In this document: positions 38,980 through 49,400 of the stretch, piece by piece
Layout of the letters: each line of letters opens with the position of its first letter
Position numbering within the stretch: the first letter of the stretch is position 1
From: Diaporthe sp. PMI_573
Lineage: Eukaryota > Ascomycota > Sordariomycetes > Diaporthales > Diaporthaceae
Length of the DNA stretch: 64,000 bases
Direction of reading: 5' to 3'
Assembly (NCBI GenBank): GCA_021399435.1
Contig: JAJTUP010000037.1
Coordinates: 124,001 to 188,000 of the forward strand
Notes under the pieces: model-generated
What the model was told of the DNA's origin: nothing
The model's database searches: none
Seen by the model: only the letters and a program-made list of their open reading frames with translations
Made by a program: the position numbers and the translations under genes

Positions 38980-40296
38980 ATGTTATATACACTCTTTCTC
39001 ACCGCAATGTTTGTGGTTTTTGCCACTCAGTCATTCGCTCATGTTATCCCAGGAGACAAGGCGGGAGTCCTGAGCCTTGGTCAAGTCCGCAGCGACATCA
39101 GCGACATCACCCTCGGACCATCCGCAGGTACTATCACATCCATCGCTGCCGAGTCAGACCTGGAAATCAAGATCACCAACAGCGCCTCGGGTGACATGTA
39201 CGCCTATATCATGGGCAGCGACTACAGCAACGGCAAGGGGGTCGTCTACCAGAACGGCGCAAACGCTTGGTATTATCCCCCATCATCCGGCGTAGTCGAC
39301 ACCGTCTCCAACAACCTCACGATCGAGATCGGGGCCAATAGCCACAAGACAGTCACATTGACCCAATACCTCAACTCGGGCCGGGTGTACATCGGTGCGA
39401 AGAAGATGACTTTCACGGCGGACTCGTCGGGAAAACTGCTCACACCTTCGCCCGCGGACAAGAACGACGCAAACTACGGTTTCGCATGGGGCATGGCCGA
39501 GCTGACATGGTCAAACGGAGAGCTGACCACGGACATCTCGTACGTCGACTCGGTCGGCTTGGCCCTTGGGATGAGGGTCACCACGACGGACGGCAAGGAG
39601 CTCTACGACCCCGGCCTGCCGGCTGGTTCCCTGAAGAAGGTCTGCGACGAGCTCATCACCGTGAGCGACGACTGGGGCGACTTGTGCATCAAGAACAACG
39701 ACGGCGAACTCATCCGTACCCTGGCGCCGTCCAAGTACGTCAACGACAACACGCCCGGCAGCCTAAAGACAATTTACGACTCGTACATCGACGACGTGTG
39801 GAAGAAGTACTCGGCAGCCGAGCTCATCATCAACACGCAGCAGGCCGAATGGGGCCCGAACGTGACGTGCAAGTGCGGCGACAGCGCCATGGTGTGCGCG
39901 CAGCCCGACGGCCAGACGTACAACTACGCCAGGCCGACCACCATGGACATCTTTGGATGCAGCGGCGGGCCCTTTGCGGGATCGGGCGACGGCAACGATC
40001 TCCAGTCGCGCACGTGGCCGCGGCTCTGTGCCGCCTTCACGCGGTCGACGCTGCTGCTCGACGGAGGCGACGTGACGCCCAGCTCGCGGGTGGCTGCGAA
40101 GAAGTACTACACCGCCAACGCCACGAACCACTACGCCCGGATCGTACACAAGGTGGTGACGCCCGGCGAGGTGGGGACCGGGGCGTATGCCTTTGCGTTT
40201 GATGACGTGAATGCGCCTGGCACGGGCGAGAACGAGTCTGGCATGTTCCAGGTTGGGAGTGTCAGGGGGTTTGAGATTGAGGTCCGGGGAACTTGA
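38980..40296 (+). CDS. Secreted glycoside hydrolase family 64 endo-beta-1,3-glucanase
   Basis: Cleaves beta-1,3-glucan (laminaripentaose-producing type in bacteria) and acts outside the cell on fungal-type walls. Single exon. An in-frame GTG lies four codons upstream, but the first ATG at 38980 begins a clean signal peptide, MLYTLFLTAMFVVFATQSFA, giving 438 residues. The mature protein starts near HVIPGD. The central sequence YGFAWGMAELTWSNG...DISYVDSVGLALGM holds Glu174 and Asp190, 16 residues apart, matching the spacing of the catalytic Glu/Asp pair in characterised GH64 enzymes. Later regions include IFGCSGGPFAG and the C-terminal YAFAFDDVNAPG, typical of the family. Six Cys could form disulphides. 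It is the first of three consecutive plus-strand genes for predicted secreted proteins. Likely roles are wall remodelling or attack on other fungi. Confidence 0.88.
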   Translation: MLYTLFLTAMFVVFATQSFAHVIPGDKAGVLSLGQVRSDISDITLGPSAGTITSIAAESDLEIKITNSASGDMYAYIMGSDYSNGKGVVYQNGANAWYYPPSSGVVDTVSNNLTIEIGANSHKTVTLTQYLNSGRVYIGAKKMTFTADSSGKLLTPSPADKNDANYGFAWGMAELTWSNGELTTDISYVDSVGLALGMRVTTTDGKELYDPGLPAGSLKKVCDELITVSDDWGDLCIKNNDGELIRTLAPSKYVNDNTPGSLKTIYDSYIDDVWKKYSAAELIINTQQAEWGPNVTCKCGDSAMVCAQPDGQTYNYARPTTMDIFGCSGGPFAGSGDGNDLQSRTWPRLCAAFTRSTLLLDGGDVTPSSRVAAKKYYTANATNHYARIVHKVVTPGEVGTGAYAFAFDDVNAPGTGENESGMFQVGSVRGFEIEVRGT

Positions 40297-41419
40297 TACT
40301 GCTGGCACGCTTTGGCATGTCAAACAGTAGGAGTGGTTGGATTATTGAGGCCTTTTGCCTCGGGTAGCTAGAGACGACAACCATCGTTTGCTTGCCCGAT
40401 CTCCCACGAGCTGCATCAGCAGGGCCCTCGGAATTGACTAAGAGCGTTTGTAGAATATATGAATGCGGCTTCTGCAAAATTGATGACTAGTCTATGATTC
40501 ACGTGATATTAAGCCGTATTGAATATTACCTTACAAATAGACACATTTCCATGAAGAGAAATAAAAGGACAGAAGGAAAGGGACCGCGAGGCTACTAGCA
40601 CTACTAGTATATGTCCCACATGACTTTTCACTTGACCGGAGAAGAAGGAAGGCAGCATAGCAGACCGGTGAGAATGCTCCTCCGCCGATCCTGGACTGTT
40701 TTGCGAAAGCCGCGAGGATTCTTTTCGGCACGTGTCATCGACCAACAACTAGATCCATATAGTCAAAAGTGTCAGGAACAGGCTAAGCGCTCGATCACCC
40801 GACGAACAATCAACTTGATTTGGAAATGACCATTGGACGGGACCCAATATGAACATGCTTATGAGCTCACTACGCTACAGTAGCTAAAGCAAGTCACTTG
40901 GTATGTTTTTGTGGCCCGGGCAGTACCTATACAAACGCATTGACAAAAATATGCTCTCTTGATCACGTCTGTCAGTTGCATTGGCGATCATGCATCTGAC
41001 ACGTCCCGGAAAGGGCATACCACATTGGACAATGGCCATTTAGTGTCCAAGCTGTCGTAAAGGATGATCAGCTTGGTTGTGAACGGCGCATCCCTAGAGA
41101 TGCCTGGTCTATGCCCTAGTCGAGGCCCGAGATTCGACGGCATCCTAGCTTCCTCCACTGATCATATAATTGACAGATCAGACTCCATCCCCGAGTTCCG
41201 ACCTTTTGTATTCTCCTTTTCCCTTCAAATCTGAGGTATCAAGGACGCCAGGGCTCTTTGTCCAGAAGACCAACTTCAGATCAAGCCGAGCTGTGAGTTT
41301 TCATCTATTGACAGCTTCAACTGAATGCAGTCACGGTGTCTTTACTGATAATTATATAGCAAACACAGCCACGTGCTACACCCGTCACACCAGGAAGGCA
41401 GAACAAATACCAAGCAGCC
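40297..41419. other. Intergenic region, GH64 to small secreted protein
   Basis: Nothing coding is recognised. It holds the 3' region of the GH64 gene and about 1 kb of promoter for the next gene. Confidence 0.6.
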
Positions 41420-41998
41420 ATGCATATCTCACCCAGTCAAGCCCTGCTCGGGCTCCTTGCCACATCCATCCCCTCGGCCATTGGCACACCAGTCAACAGC
41501 ACCGACATCACCAGCGCCACCGCCACGACGCCCATCCTGGAAGACAGGTCACAGCTCGCATGGTCCCCGTCGCCGTCGAACCTGAAGTGCTACAACCAGA
41601 TGCATGGCTGCAAAAACAAGGACGTGCTCCTGGAGAATGCGAGGCAGTACGGCGAGTCAATTTGCAATGGGAATAAGTTCAAGGGCGTCGTCGCCAAGCC
41701 CGGGTGGGAGGGGACGTTCGGCTATCTGAGGAACAAGTACTGGGTGTCATACAACGTCAAGGTGGAGTGGAAGGAGGGCTGTACCGCCCCCGGCGACGGC
41801 ACCATGAAGGTCGACAACCCGGGGAACGGGGTAGACTGCTTCGACCTGGTCTGGCAGACGTGGAAGAGATGCAACAACGGCGGCCGTGGCGGCAGTGTCG
41901 ACTATGGGTGTCTGACGTACCACTACAACGTCATCAACGGCAACGAGGCTGGGGATGGCTACTGTGTCGATGTTCCGTTTGGCAACTGGACATTGTGA
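41420..41998 (+). CDS. Small secreted cysteine-rich protein (8 Cys), effector-like, unknown function
   Basis: Single exon, 192 residues, start in good context (GCAGCCATGC). The signal peptide MHISPSQALLGLLATSIPSAIG is followed by a Thr/Ser-rich propeptide-like stretch to about residue 48. The mature domain contains eight cysteines in the pattern LKCYNQMHGC, SICNG, EGC, VDC, KRC, YGC and YCV, with a Trp/Gly-rich centre (KPGWEGTFGYLRNKYWVSYN, VWQTWKRCNNGGRGG) and a C-terminal TYHYNVINGNEAGDGYC. An even Cys count in a short secreted protein indicates a disulphide-stabilised fold, as in many fungal apoplastic effectors and antimicrobial proteins. I do not recognise the family and assign no function. 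Its neighbours are also secreted-protein genes. Confidence 0.82.
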   Translation: MHISPSQALLGLLATSIPSAIGTPVNSTDITSATATTPILEDRSQLAWSPSPSNLKCYNQMHGCKNKDVLLENARQYGESICNGNKFKGVVAKPGWEGTFGYLRNKYWVSYNVKVEWKEGCTAPGDGTMKVDNPGNGVDCFDLVWQTWKRCNNGGRGGSVDYGCLTYHYNVINGNEAGDGYCVDVPFGNWTL

Positions 41999-44118
41999 TA
42001 CTAACCAGCGAGAGACCCGCATGATCTCGGCGAATGGTAGGTCTGGCCCATGGAAACACTGAATTGTGTGAGTGGTCACACTTCCATCCAATACCCGAGG
42101 TTCCCATGCCAACCTAAGTATCAGTCCCAAGATAGCTTGACAGTTAATGTTATGAATTCCTTTAATTCTTTGAATGTTTTTTTTTTGGTGGGCTTCGCTG
42201 GGGATCAGGTACGGGGCTTGACTTGTCTGAGTGGAATTTATGCTTCGGAGCTGAAACTCGGCAGATGTTGGCTTTGTACCAAGGATCCAAACCCACACGA
42301 GAAACCTAGCAGAATGTCATCTCGGTTCAACTTTTCAATGCAAGATCTTATTCAGATGTCGGGATAGATTGAAGGTGATTGACGAAAGTGTTGTAGCCAA
42401 GCTGACAGGATTAGTGCATGTCCGGAATACCTGGGAACGGTTTGGATCATGCTGCAAAATGTTGGAGATGCAGCTCCCAGAGATGCAAGCAGAAATGCCT
42501 AGGCAAAGGACTTATTCAAAAAATTACTGCGTCATATGGGCGAAGCTTCTATAGGTGTGTATATGAGTTATTTCACATTCGGGCCTTTGGGGAGGGGGGG
42601 GCCGGCGGTGGCAGGAACCCTACAACACAAACTGTACGGATCTTGGAATCTTTAGCGGAGTAGATGAAGGTAGATCGTGGTTCCGTGAATAAAGAATGTT
42701 TACGACTATGATGGGTCAGCCCCAGTGGTCTGACTGGAGAACCACTGTGCAACCAGATATTCAAGTTGTTACAGTGGTAAATATTGGTAGAGCCGATCTA
42801 AGCTCGAAGCCAAGCTTTTTGACAGCAAGCACCGCTCCACAAGGTTCCAGTTGTTAGTGAGTTTCGTCGACGCCGTGCAGATCCTCGAGATCCTCAACCA
42901 CATCGTCACAAGAATTCAATGTGGTCCCTGGGGATATTGTAAGGAAACTGAGATCAAGATCACCATGCGAGCTAACAGCAAGTATCATACCGTGACCTCT
43001 TCGCGAGTGAGAAGAGCAGGTCTCCCAGTGCACCGATAATAAAAGGTACGAGATGTCCTCGGAACCGTGGGCACCCGGAATCACAAAGGGTGCTGACATT
43101 CACCCGCGAAAAATTCCAGTGTGCTGGAAAGCCCCTGCAAGTCGTGTGAAGACCAGGGCCCCAGGCGGCAGCACCCTTGTCTAGCGAGAGGGCTAAGCTT
43201 GTTCCGGGGGCCATAGGGCTCGCGATGCGGCTGAAACTCGGATCTGCGGCTCTGTTCGTCTCACCTCCCTCGACGGCACCCAAGCGACATGCGGCGATAA
43301 GCTTTCCAGGGCCGTCACATTGGACGGAAACTCTGCCTTCTCTACCTGGACATGTGTGGACTGCCCCTTGACGCAAATCCTCATCACACCTCGGCTGCAG
43401 GCGCCGTCCAATCGCCAGGCTTCCCCAGCAAGGAAGGACTTGGTCCATGCAAGGATATTCACCTTGGTGGCTTCTCGTGCGAGAGGGAATTTGCTAAAAT
43501 CGATTGGCCTATTATATGCACCATGCAATGCATCCCGTGCTTGACAGACTCACGACAGGGCTGACCCTGACGGTGCCGCGCCCCTCGTCAGACAACCTGA
43601 CGAGAACCTCGCCCCGGGCTGCGCAAGCGACGTCAGAGAAGCCGCCCAGATCCCCCAGATGTCCGCATTCGACGCCATCTGCTCGGTGAGGGGCCAGAGG
43701 GGTCCCATTCAGGGCCCAGAACACGGAGCCATCACGTCTCATATTGCCAGGGTCATGATCGACGAAGACGTGGTGTAGTGTACCATATGCGGTACGAACT
43801 ATGATCGCTCATGATCTGCCAGGATCGGCTTTCGTCCCAAGTCGTGAGTCGCCTTGGTATATATAAGCCTGTGCTGATCTCTCTTGTTTGTGTCTCCTTC
43901 TTGACAGCCTCGGTCTACAACCATCACCACTGTCATCCCGTCTGCTCGCTTCCCCGGCCCTGCTGCCATCCAGTCATTCTTTACCGCAGAGTTCTGTGAA
44001 CTCTTTCCATTCTTTACAGATCATCTGATTTAATACTACACCCCTGGCATTGACTGCACTCGTCACATCCCTCTATCTCAAGATAATACTTACGCTCAAA
44101 ACAACAGCATCATCCAAA
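41999..44118. other. Intergenic region with an uncertain minus-strand locus
   Basis: No gene is called with confidence. Between about 42970 and 43800 several minus-strand frames have protein-like composition (for example VFVDHDPGNMRRDGSVFWAL at about 43713-43772 and NILAWTKSFLAGEAWRLDG at about 43412-43468). They could be exons of one unrecognised or decayed gene, but no family match or complete splice model was found. The right end is the promoter of the next secreted-protein gene. Confidence 0.4.
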
Positions 44119-45147
44119 ATGAAGACTTGCATCACCGCCCTTTTCGCTGGCTACCTGGCCGTCGTCTCGGCTGCCCCGGCCGCCAACGGCGACGGATGTG
44201 ACGTTGCACCGCCAGCTCCCACCTCGTCGTGCACGACCACCACCACGACGGTGCTGGCAACCAACGCCGTGTCCATGATGTCGACCTTGACATCGTCGGC
44301 CGCAAGCATTCAGACAGCCTCTGTTTCTGGTTAGTCACCTGTTCCGTACTCACTCGCACCCTCCTCCCCCTTACACATGCTCATCTCGACAATAGGCACC
44401 AACGTCCAAGCCTTCACCGGCACCCTCGGCGGCGCACCCCCACCCGTGGTGTCCTCAGCAGGCGACCGCCCCTTCTCCGTCAACGGCGACACCTTTGTGG
44501 GCTCGGGCGCGGCGCTGGGACGGTCCTGCGACGTGCAGCACAACGCGTGCGCGAACGCCGCCAACTCGGGCCAGCTGTCGGGCGGCGTGCAGCAGTGCGA
44601 CCAGCAGAACCAGGAGTGCCACGCCGCCAACAACCTGAAGAAGCGGCACACGAGGGACGTGCGGCCTGCCCTCCCCAAGCGCGCCGCGCTGGACCTGGGC
44701 TCCTGCTCCAACGCCAACATCCTGTTCGAGGCCGGGCTGGACGGGCGCACCACGAACGCCTTCATCGCGGCCAACCAGCAGGACTTCAACCACGGGTCGG
44801 CGCTCAACATCGCCGTCATCGCGGGGTTCATCTGCCAGCGCCTGGGGAGCCCCTGCAATGCGCCATCGGGCACGCAGGACTCGTGCGCCCAGGCCAGCTC
44901 GGCTGCCGTGGCGGCTACTCAGGACCAGGCGGCGGCTGATGCGTGGAATGCCATCATGGGAGACGGGTCTGTCGGCGGCGGTGGCGGTGGCGGTGCTGCC
45001 GCCGCCCCCGCTGCTCCTGTTGCCACTGCTGCGCCGGCGACGCCCACTGAGGCGAGCGGTGATGATGAAGCATGTGACGTTGAGCCGGAGGCTGCTGCGA
45101 CGCCGACTTCTGACGTGGTGTTGATGACCGTTGTGACCTGCAGCTGA
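44119..45147 (+). CDS. Secreted cell-wall-like protein with conserved fungal Cys motifs
   Basis: Two exons, 44119-44329 and 44396-45147 (66-nt intron, donor GTTAGT), 320 residues. The signal peptide is MKTCITALFAGYLAVVSA. A Thr/Ser-rich low-complexity segment follows (TSSCTTTTTTVLATN) and then a domain seen across filamentous ascomycetes: GDTFVGSGAALGRSCDVQHN with ACANAANSGQLSGG and QQCDQQNQECHAA, a dibasic KR region likely cut by a Kex2-type protease (LKKRHTRDVRPALPKR), and GSCSNANILFEAGLDGRTT followed by FIAANQQDFNHGSALNIAV. The C-terminus is Ala/Gly/Pro-rich with a GGGGGGG run and ends in a hydrophobic DVVLMTVVTCS, which is short for a GPI signal. The molecular function of this family is unknown to me. 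A wall or extracellular matrix role is inferred from composition. It is the third secreted-protein gene in the row. Confidence 0.85.
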
Positions 45148-45557
45148 GATCCCTCACGAAGCGCGGCACGATACGTGGGCGCCAGGCGCGTGGGTTGGCG
45201 GCTTGCTCTGAAGGGGCGGGGCGGGACAACGGAAGGATGGGCAGTGTGGCGGGTGAACAAGACATGGTAATGAGAAATGAAAACAAACAAGGTTGATATT
45301 GCCCTTCTGTCGTGGACAGTGCTTGTAGCCGTGCGCGTTGGACTCTCTGCACTGTGACTGCACCAACTCTCCAGACAATCTCCAACTTCCCTTCCCACCT
45401 GTTGTTTGTCTGCGTGTAGAACCATCATTCGACTTCCACCTTAATCCAACGCAACTCTCTGAGCGCCATACCTGCACGTACTTTTCTTCTCTACGCCCTC
45501 CTTGTGTTCATTTCTCATCACACCCTGCCGGCCCTGAAAAAAATTCTTAACAAGAAA
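45148..45557. other. Intergenic region, secreted protein to rhomboid
   Basis: Short 3' region and promoter. A pyrimidine-rich leader (TACTTTTCTTCTCTACGCCC) precedes the rhomboid ATG. Nothing else is visible. Confidence 0.6.
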
Positions 45558-46532
45558 ATGGCCACCTCAACGGTGGCAAAGGGCCTGCTCTGGGGCACCA
45601 TCGGCGCCAACGTCTACATCTGGGGCAAGTGGCACGTCGTGCCCGACGCAAAGGCCGGAAAGCAGGGGCGGGACTCACATGCCTACCAAATGGCCCAGAT
45701 CAAGCACGTCAGGTACATGACCGAGAACTACACCCTCTCCCGCAACAACATTGCCGAGGGCCGCTGGTGGACCGTCATCACCTCGGCCTTCAGCCACCAC
45801 GACCTGGCACACCTGGGCATCAACATGCTCGTCCTTCGTGAGTGATATCTCCTCCAACCGTGTGGCCCACAGACCGACATCTTTGGCACGTGTTGACCAG
45901 ATCATCACGCAAAAAGACAGCACCGCCTCGCTGGGACTCTCCGGGGCGATAGGTCTCGGCCCCATCCGGCTGGCGATCCTAGGCCTCGGATCGGCTGTAT
46001 GTGGGTCTCTCGGGTCGCTGTACGACTACCAGAAGAGCGCCGAGGCCGGACTGCCCGAGTTGCGCGGGCTCGGCGCGTCGGGCATGGTCGAGGGTGTCAT
46101 GATGGCTACCATGCTTGCCCAGCCGAGATGGCCGGTAAGTGCTTCCCATTACATATATCTGCTCTCTTTCTATGAGTATTTTCGAGTTGGCATCCGAGGG
46201 CGGGTGGGATGGGTGTGAGACGAGACCCTCTCACCTTCCCGCCAACTCCCGCGTCTCTGCTTACTGACAATTTCCAGATGATGGTCTTCCCTATCCCCAT
46301 CTCCATCCCGTACTGGGGCGTCGTGGCCGGGTTCGTAGGCTACGACATGTACCGGCTGTACCAGGAGAAGCAGTCGGGCCAGAAGCACGTCAACTGGATG
46401 GGCTCCTATACTGGCTACGCCGCCCATCTCGGTGGCGCTGTCTTTGGCGCCGCCTTCTACTTCCTGGCCTTGAGGAGGGGCATGCTGATCCGCAGGGCTG
46501 CCTGGACTCGGAACTTCAACCGGCGGCCATGA
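45558..46532 (+). CDS. Rhomboid-family intramembrane serine protease
   Basis: Cuts transmembrane segments of membrane proteins inside the bilayer. Three exons: 45558-45837, 45953-46134, 46278-46532, 238 residues. The N-terminal helix MATSTVAKGLLWGTIGANVY begins a small multi-pass protein. The catalytic features are all present: HHDLAHLGINM (the HxxxN-type loop near residues 80-90), GLGASGMVEG with nucleophile Ser136, and the partner His204 in GYAAHLGGAVFGAAF. The lengths fit a minimal rhomboid core; there is no obvious mitochondrial presequence. Exon 1 must end at the GTGAGT donor because a TGA follows. Two acceptors keep frame: 45952 (chosen, CGATAG) or 45916 (AAAAAG), the latter adding 12 residues (STASLGLSGAIG) before LGPIRLAILGLG. 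The second intron has GTAAGT and TTCCAG ends. Confidence 0.85.
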
Positions 46533-47201
46533 ACATGATCCATTTGGTGGAGACTACTGCGACGTGATGATTGGTATAATTAGAATTCAGCATGGCGACC
46601 CAGATTTAATATCTAGCGCCTCAAACTGGATTCTTTCTCCAGGTAACAGGCTATTACAAAGAGGCCCAAGCGCCATAGATGATCATATTTTAAACCTACT
46701 GTTATCGGCATTGTATGTTATGTAACGCTGGGTCTAAGCGTTTACTCCTGTGTGAAGGGACCGCCTAGAGCTGTATAGGAGCATGTGAAAGGATAAAAAA
46801 AAAAAAACGAAACCATCTATTACAAAAATTAAGGCTACCAATACAGAACAACCTTGGTTTGAGATCCATGATCCCGAGGCTTGGAACAAAGTTCGTCTCC
46901 GTCTGCCCGCATGTGGTTGGAGAACCTCTCGGTGGTGCCTCCTATGGGATGACCACTGACTTGTGACTAAATTCCTTCACTCTCCTCGCACTCTTCTCGT
47001 GTTCAGGTTTGAGTTCGTAATTAGATGATCACTCGGCCTCACAGAAGTAGGATTCGAGAAACGAGAGCAGTGAGGAAGCAATGACTGTCATCGACCAACT
47101 AGGCGAACGTGTCTATAGGTGTTCTCTAGTCGCTATTTTCTCTATGCCTCCAAGACCCAGGCCTGCACGCTACCAAAACAAAATCGCCAGTCCCAATCAG
47201 C
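46533..47201. other. Convergent intergenic region with dispersed element
   Basis: 3' ends of the rhomboid and dehydratase genes face each other. A copy of the dispersed element lies here (about 46670-46830), ending in a poly-A tract. No coding sequence is seen. Confidence 0.6.
46670..46830 (+). repeat. Dispersed element, copy 2
   Basis: Second copy of the element described at 38300-38445. The exact 24-base core is at 46691-46714; the AAGGGACCGCCTAGAG block follows about 40 bases later, and the end is a run of 13 A followed by CGAAACCATCTATTAC. The A-rich end resembles a retroposon tail. Boundaries are approximate. Confidence 0.5.
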
Positions 47202-49400
47202 TCAGTGGTTATCTCGAGGGATATTCGCCTGCGCGACACGCTGGAACTGAACAGCACGCTTCAGCACCATACCCTCGCTCAGGCCCCCGACCTCTCGCCG
47301 GAATATATCCTGCCAGGGCGTCTGGCTCGGTGGTCCATGGTATCCACCACGGGCCTCCAACTCCTTGCGCCTCGCCTGCAGCTCCTCCGCGGGCAGCAGG
47401 ATGTCGACCCTCCTCGCGCCAAGGTCAACCCTGACGCGGTCGCCGTCCCGCAGGAGCGCCAGGTTCCCGCCGTCCGCCGCCTCGGGGGTGGCGTTGAGGA
47501 TCGAGGGCGCCGCGGAGGTCCCGCTCTGCCGGCCGTCGCCGATGCACGGCAAGTCCTTGACGCCCTGCCTGAGCAGGCGCGACGGCGCGTGCATGTTGAC
47601 CACCTCGGCGGCGCCCGGGTAGCCCAGGGGCCCGACGCCACGCATGACGAGGATGGTGCGGCGGTCGATGTTGCCCGCGTCGGCGGTGGCCTCGAGCCGG
47701 GCGTGGTAGTCCTCCGGGCCGTCGAAGACGGCGACGCGGCTCTCAAAGGCGTTTGGGTCGTTTGGGTCCTCGAGGAATTCGGCACGGAACTCGGGTGAGA
47801 TCACCGAGGTCTTCATTATGGCCGAGTCGAAGAGGGTCCCTCTCAAGTGGAGGAACCCGGCGTTCTCCTTGAGCGGGTCGGTAAAAGGCTTTATAGTACG
47901 CCGGTCCCACGTCAGCTTGCCGCGGGCGGTCTTCTCCATGCTTTTGCCGCTGCACGTGAGGGCGTCCGGGTGCGGCAGTGTCCCTGCCTCAAGGAGCTCA
48001 GCCAGGATGGCGGGCAGGCCGCCGGCACGGTAGTAGTCTTCGCTGAGCATCTCTCCCGCCGGCTGCATGTTCAGGAGCAGCGGGATTGTGAATCCGAGCC
48101 GGTCCCAGTCATCAAGGTCGAGGGGCACTCCTGCGTGTTTTGCAACGGCGCAGAGGTGAATGGGGGCGTTGGTGCTGCCGCCGATGGCGGTATTGACCAC
48201 AATGGCATTCTCAAAAGCTTGTCGCGTCACTAACCACGCAGTCAGTATGAGTGCTTACCAGCGATCTGTGAGGAGGTTGCATCAGACGACAAGCTGCGGC
48301 TCCTCGCATGCAGCTGTCAACAAGGGGTCGGGATATTCCGCACCAATGAACAAGGGGCTTGGGGTCGTATGATTATGAGAGGGGGGACGTCAGACTATAA
48401 CGACTCACTGATATCGCATGGCTTCAGGTCCTCATGGACCATCTCAACGATGCGGGTGCCTGTCTTATAGGCCATCTGTGACCGCTCTCGGTACGGCGCT
48501 GGGATGGCTGCTGCACCCGGCAGAGCCATTCCCAAGGCTTCAGCGAGGGCATTCATCGTGGACGCTTTACGACGTTCCAAAGTTAGTCATCAAAAAGCGT
48601 ATTGGGGCCATTTGCAGGAGACATTGTGGGTTAGGAGGCTCACCCGTGCCCATGGTGTTGCAGTGCCCAGGCGAAGGGGTGCCGCTGGCGACAAATTCCG
48701 CAACCTCGTCATCCGCAATATATCCGGCCGCATGCAGCTCACGAGCCTCCCACACGACAGACCCGGACCCGACCCTCTTCCCGTTCACCCAGCCGTTCAG
48801 CATGGGCCCAACATTAAGACAGATGGTCGGGATGTTGACAGTCGCCGCGGCCATGAGACATGCCGGGGTCGTCTTGTCGCAGCCCGTGAGCATGACGATG
48901 CCGTCGAAGGGGTAGGCGTGCATGAGCTCCACCAAGCCCAGGTACGCGAGGTTGCGGTCGAGGGTGGCCGTGGGCCGGCGGGTGGACTCCTGGATCGGGT
49001 GCATGGGGAACTCAAAGGCGACCCCGCCGGCCGAGCGGATGCCCTCGCGCACCCGCTTGGCCAGCTCGAGGTGGTGCCGGTTGCACGGGGCGATGTCGCT
49101 GCCGGACTGCGCGATGCCGATGATGGGCCGCCCGGAAACCAGCTCCTCCCTCGTGATGCCCGAGTTGAGGTAGCGCTCGACGTAGAGGGCGCTTATGGTC
49201 AGGTCGTCCTTGCGGCTGAACCAGTTGGATGAGCGCAGCTTCGGCTGGGGCGCGCCCGGCTTCTTCGCGTTGAGTCTTGCCAGTCTCGCCTCCACCTCCT
49301 TGGTCCTCTTCTGGAGTTCCGACAGCTCCCTCTCGTAGTCCTCGATGTCGGTCACGCTGCAGTCATTGCTGCAATCCCCGCAGGGTATTTCGCATCCCAT
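47202..49400 (-). CDS. IlvD/EDD-family dehydratase (sugar-acid dehydratase type)
   Basis: Iron-sulphur enzyme that removes water from a hydroxy acid. The sequence resembles pentonate/sugar-acid dehydratases more than the biosynthetic dihydroxy-acid dehydratase Ilv3. Three minus-strand exons: 49400-48644, 48564-48409, 48229-47202, 646 residues. Cluster ligands are Cys106 ([10 protein letters not shown]), Cys174 ([10 protein letters not shown]) and Cys247 ([19 protein letters not shown]); the last motif is rebuilt across intron 1. Also present are [63 protein letters not shown] and [17 protein letters not shown] with the catalytic-type Ser. There is no visible mitochondrial presequence; instead the N-terminal 60 residues carry a Cys cluster ([14 protein letters not shown]) and a short charged coil. 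The substrate cannot be read from the sequence. Confidence 0.92.
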
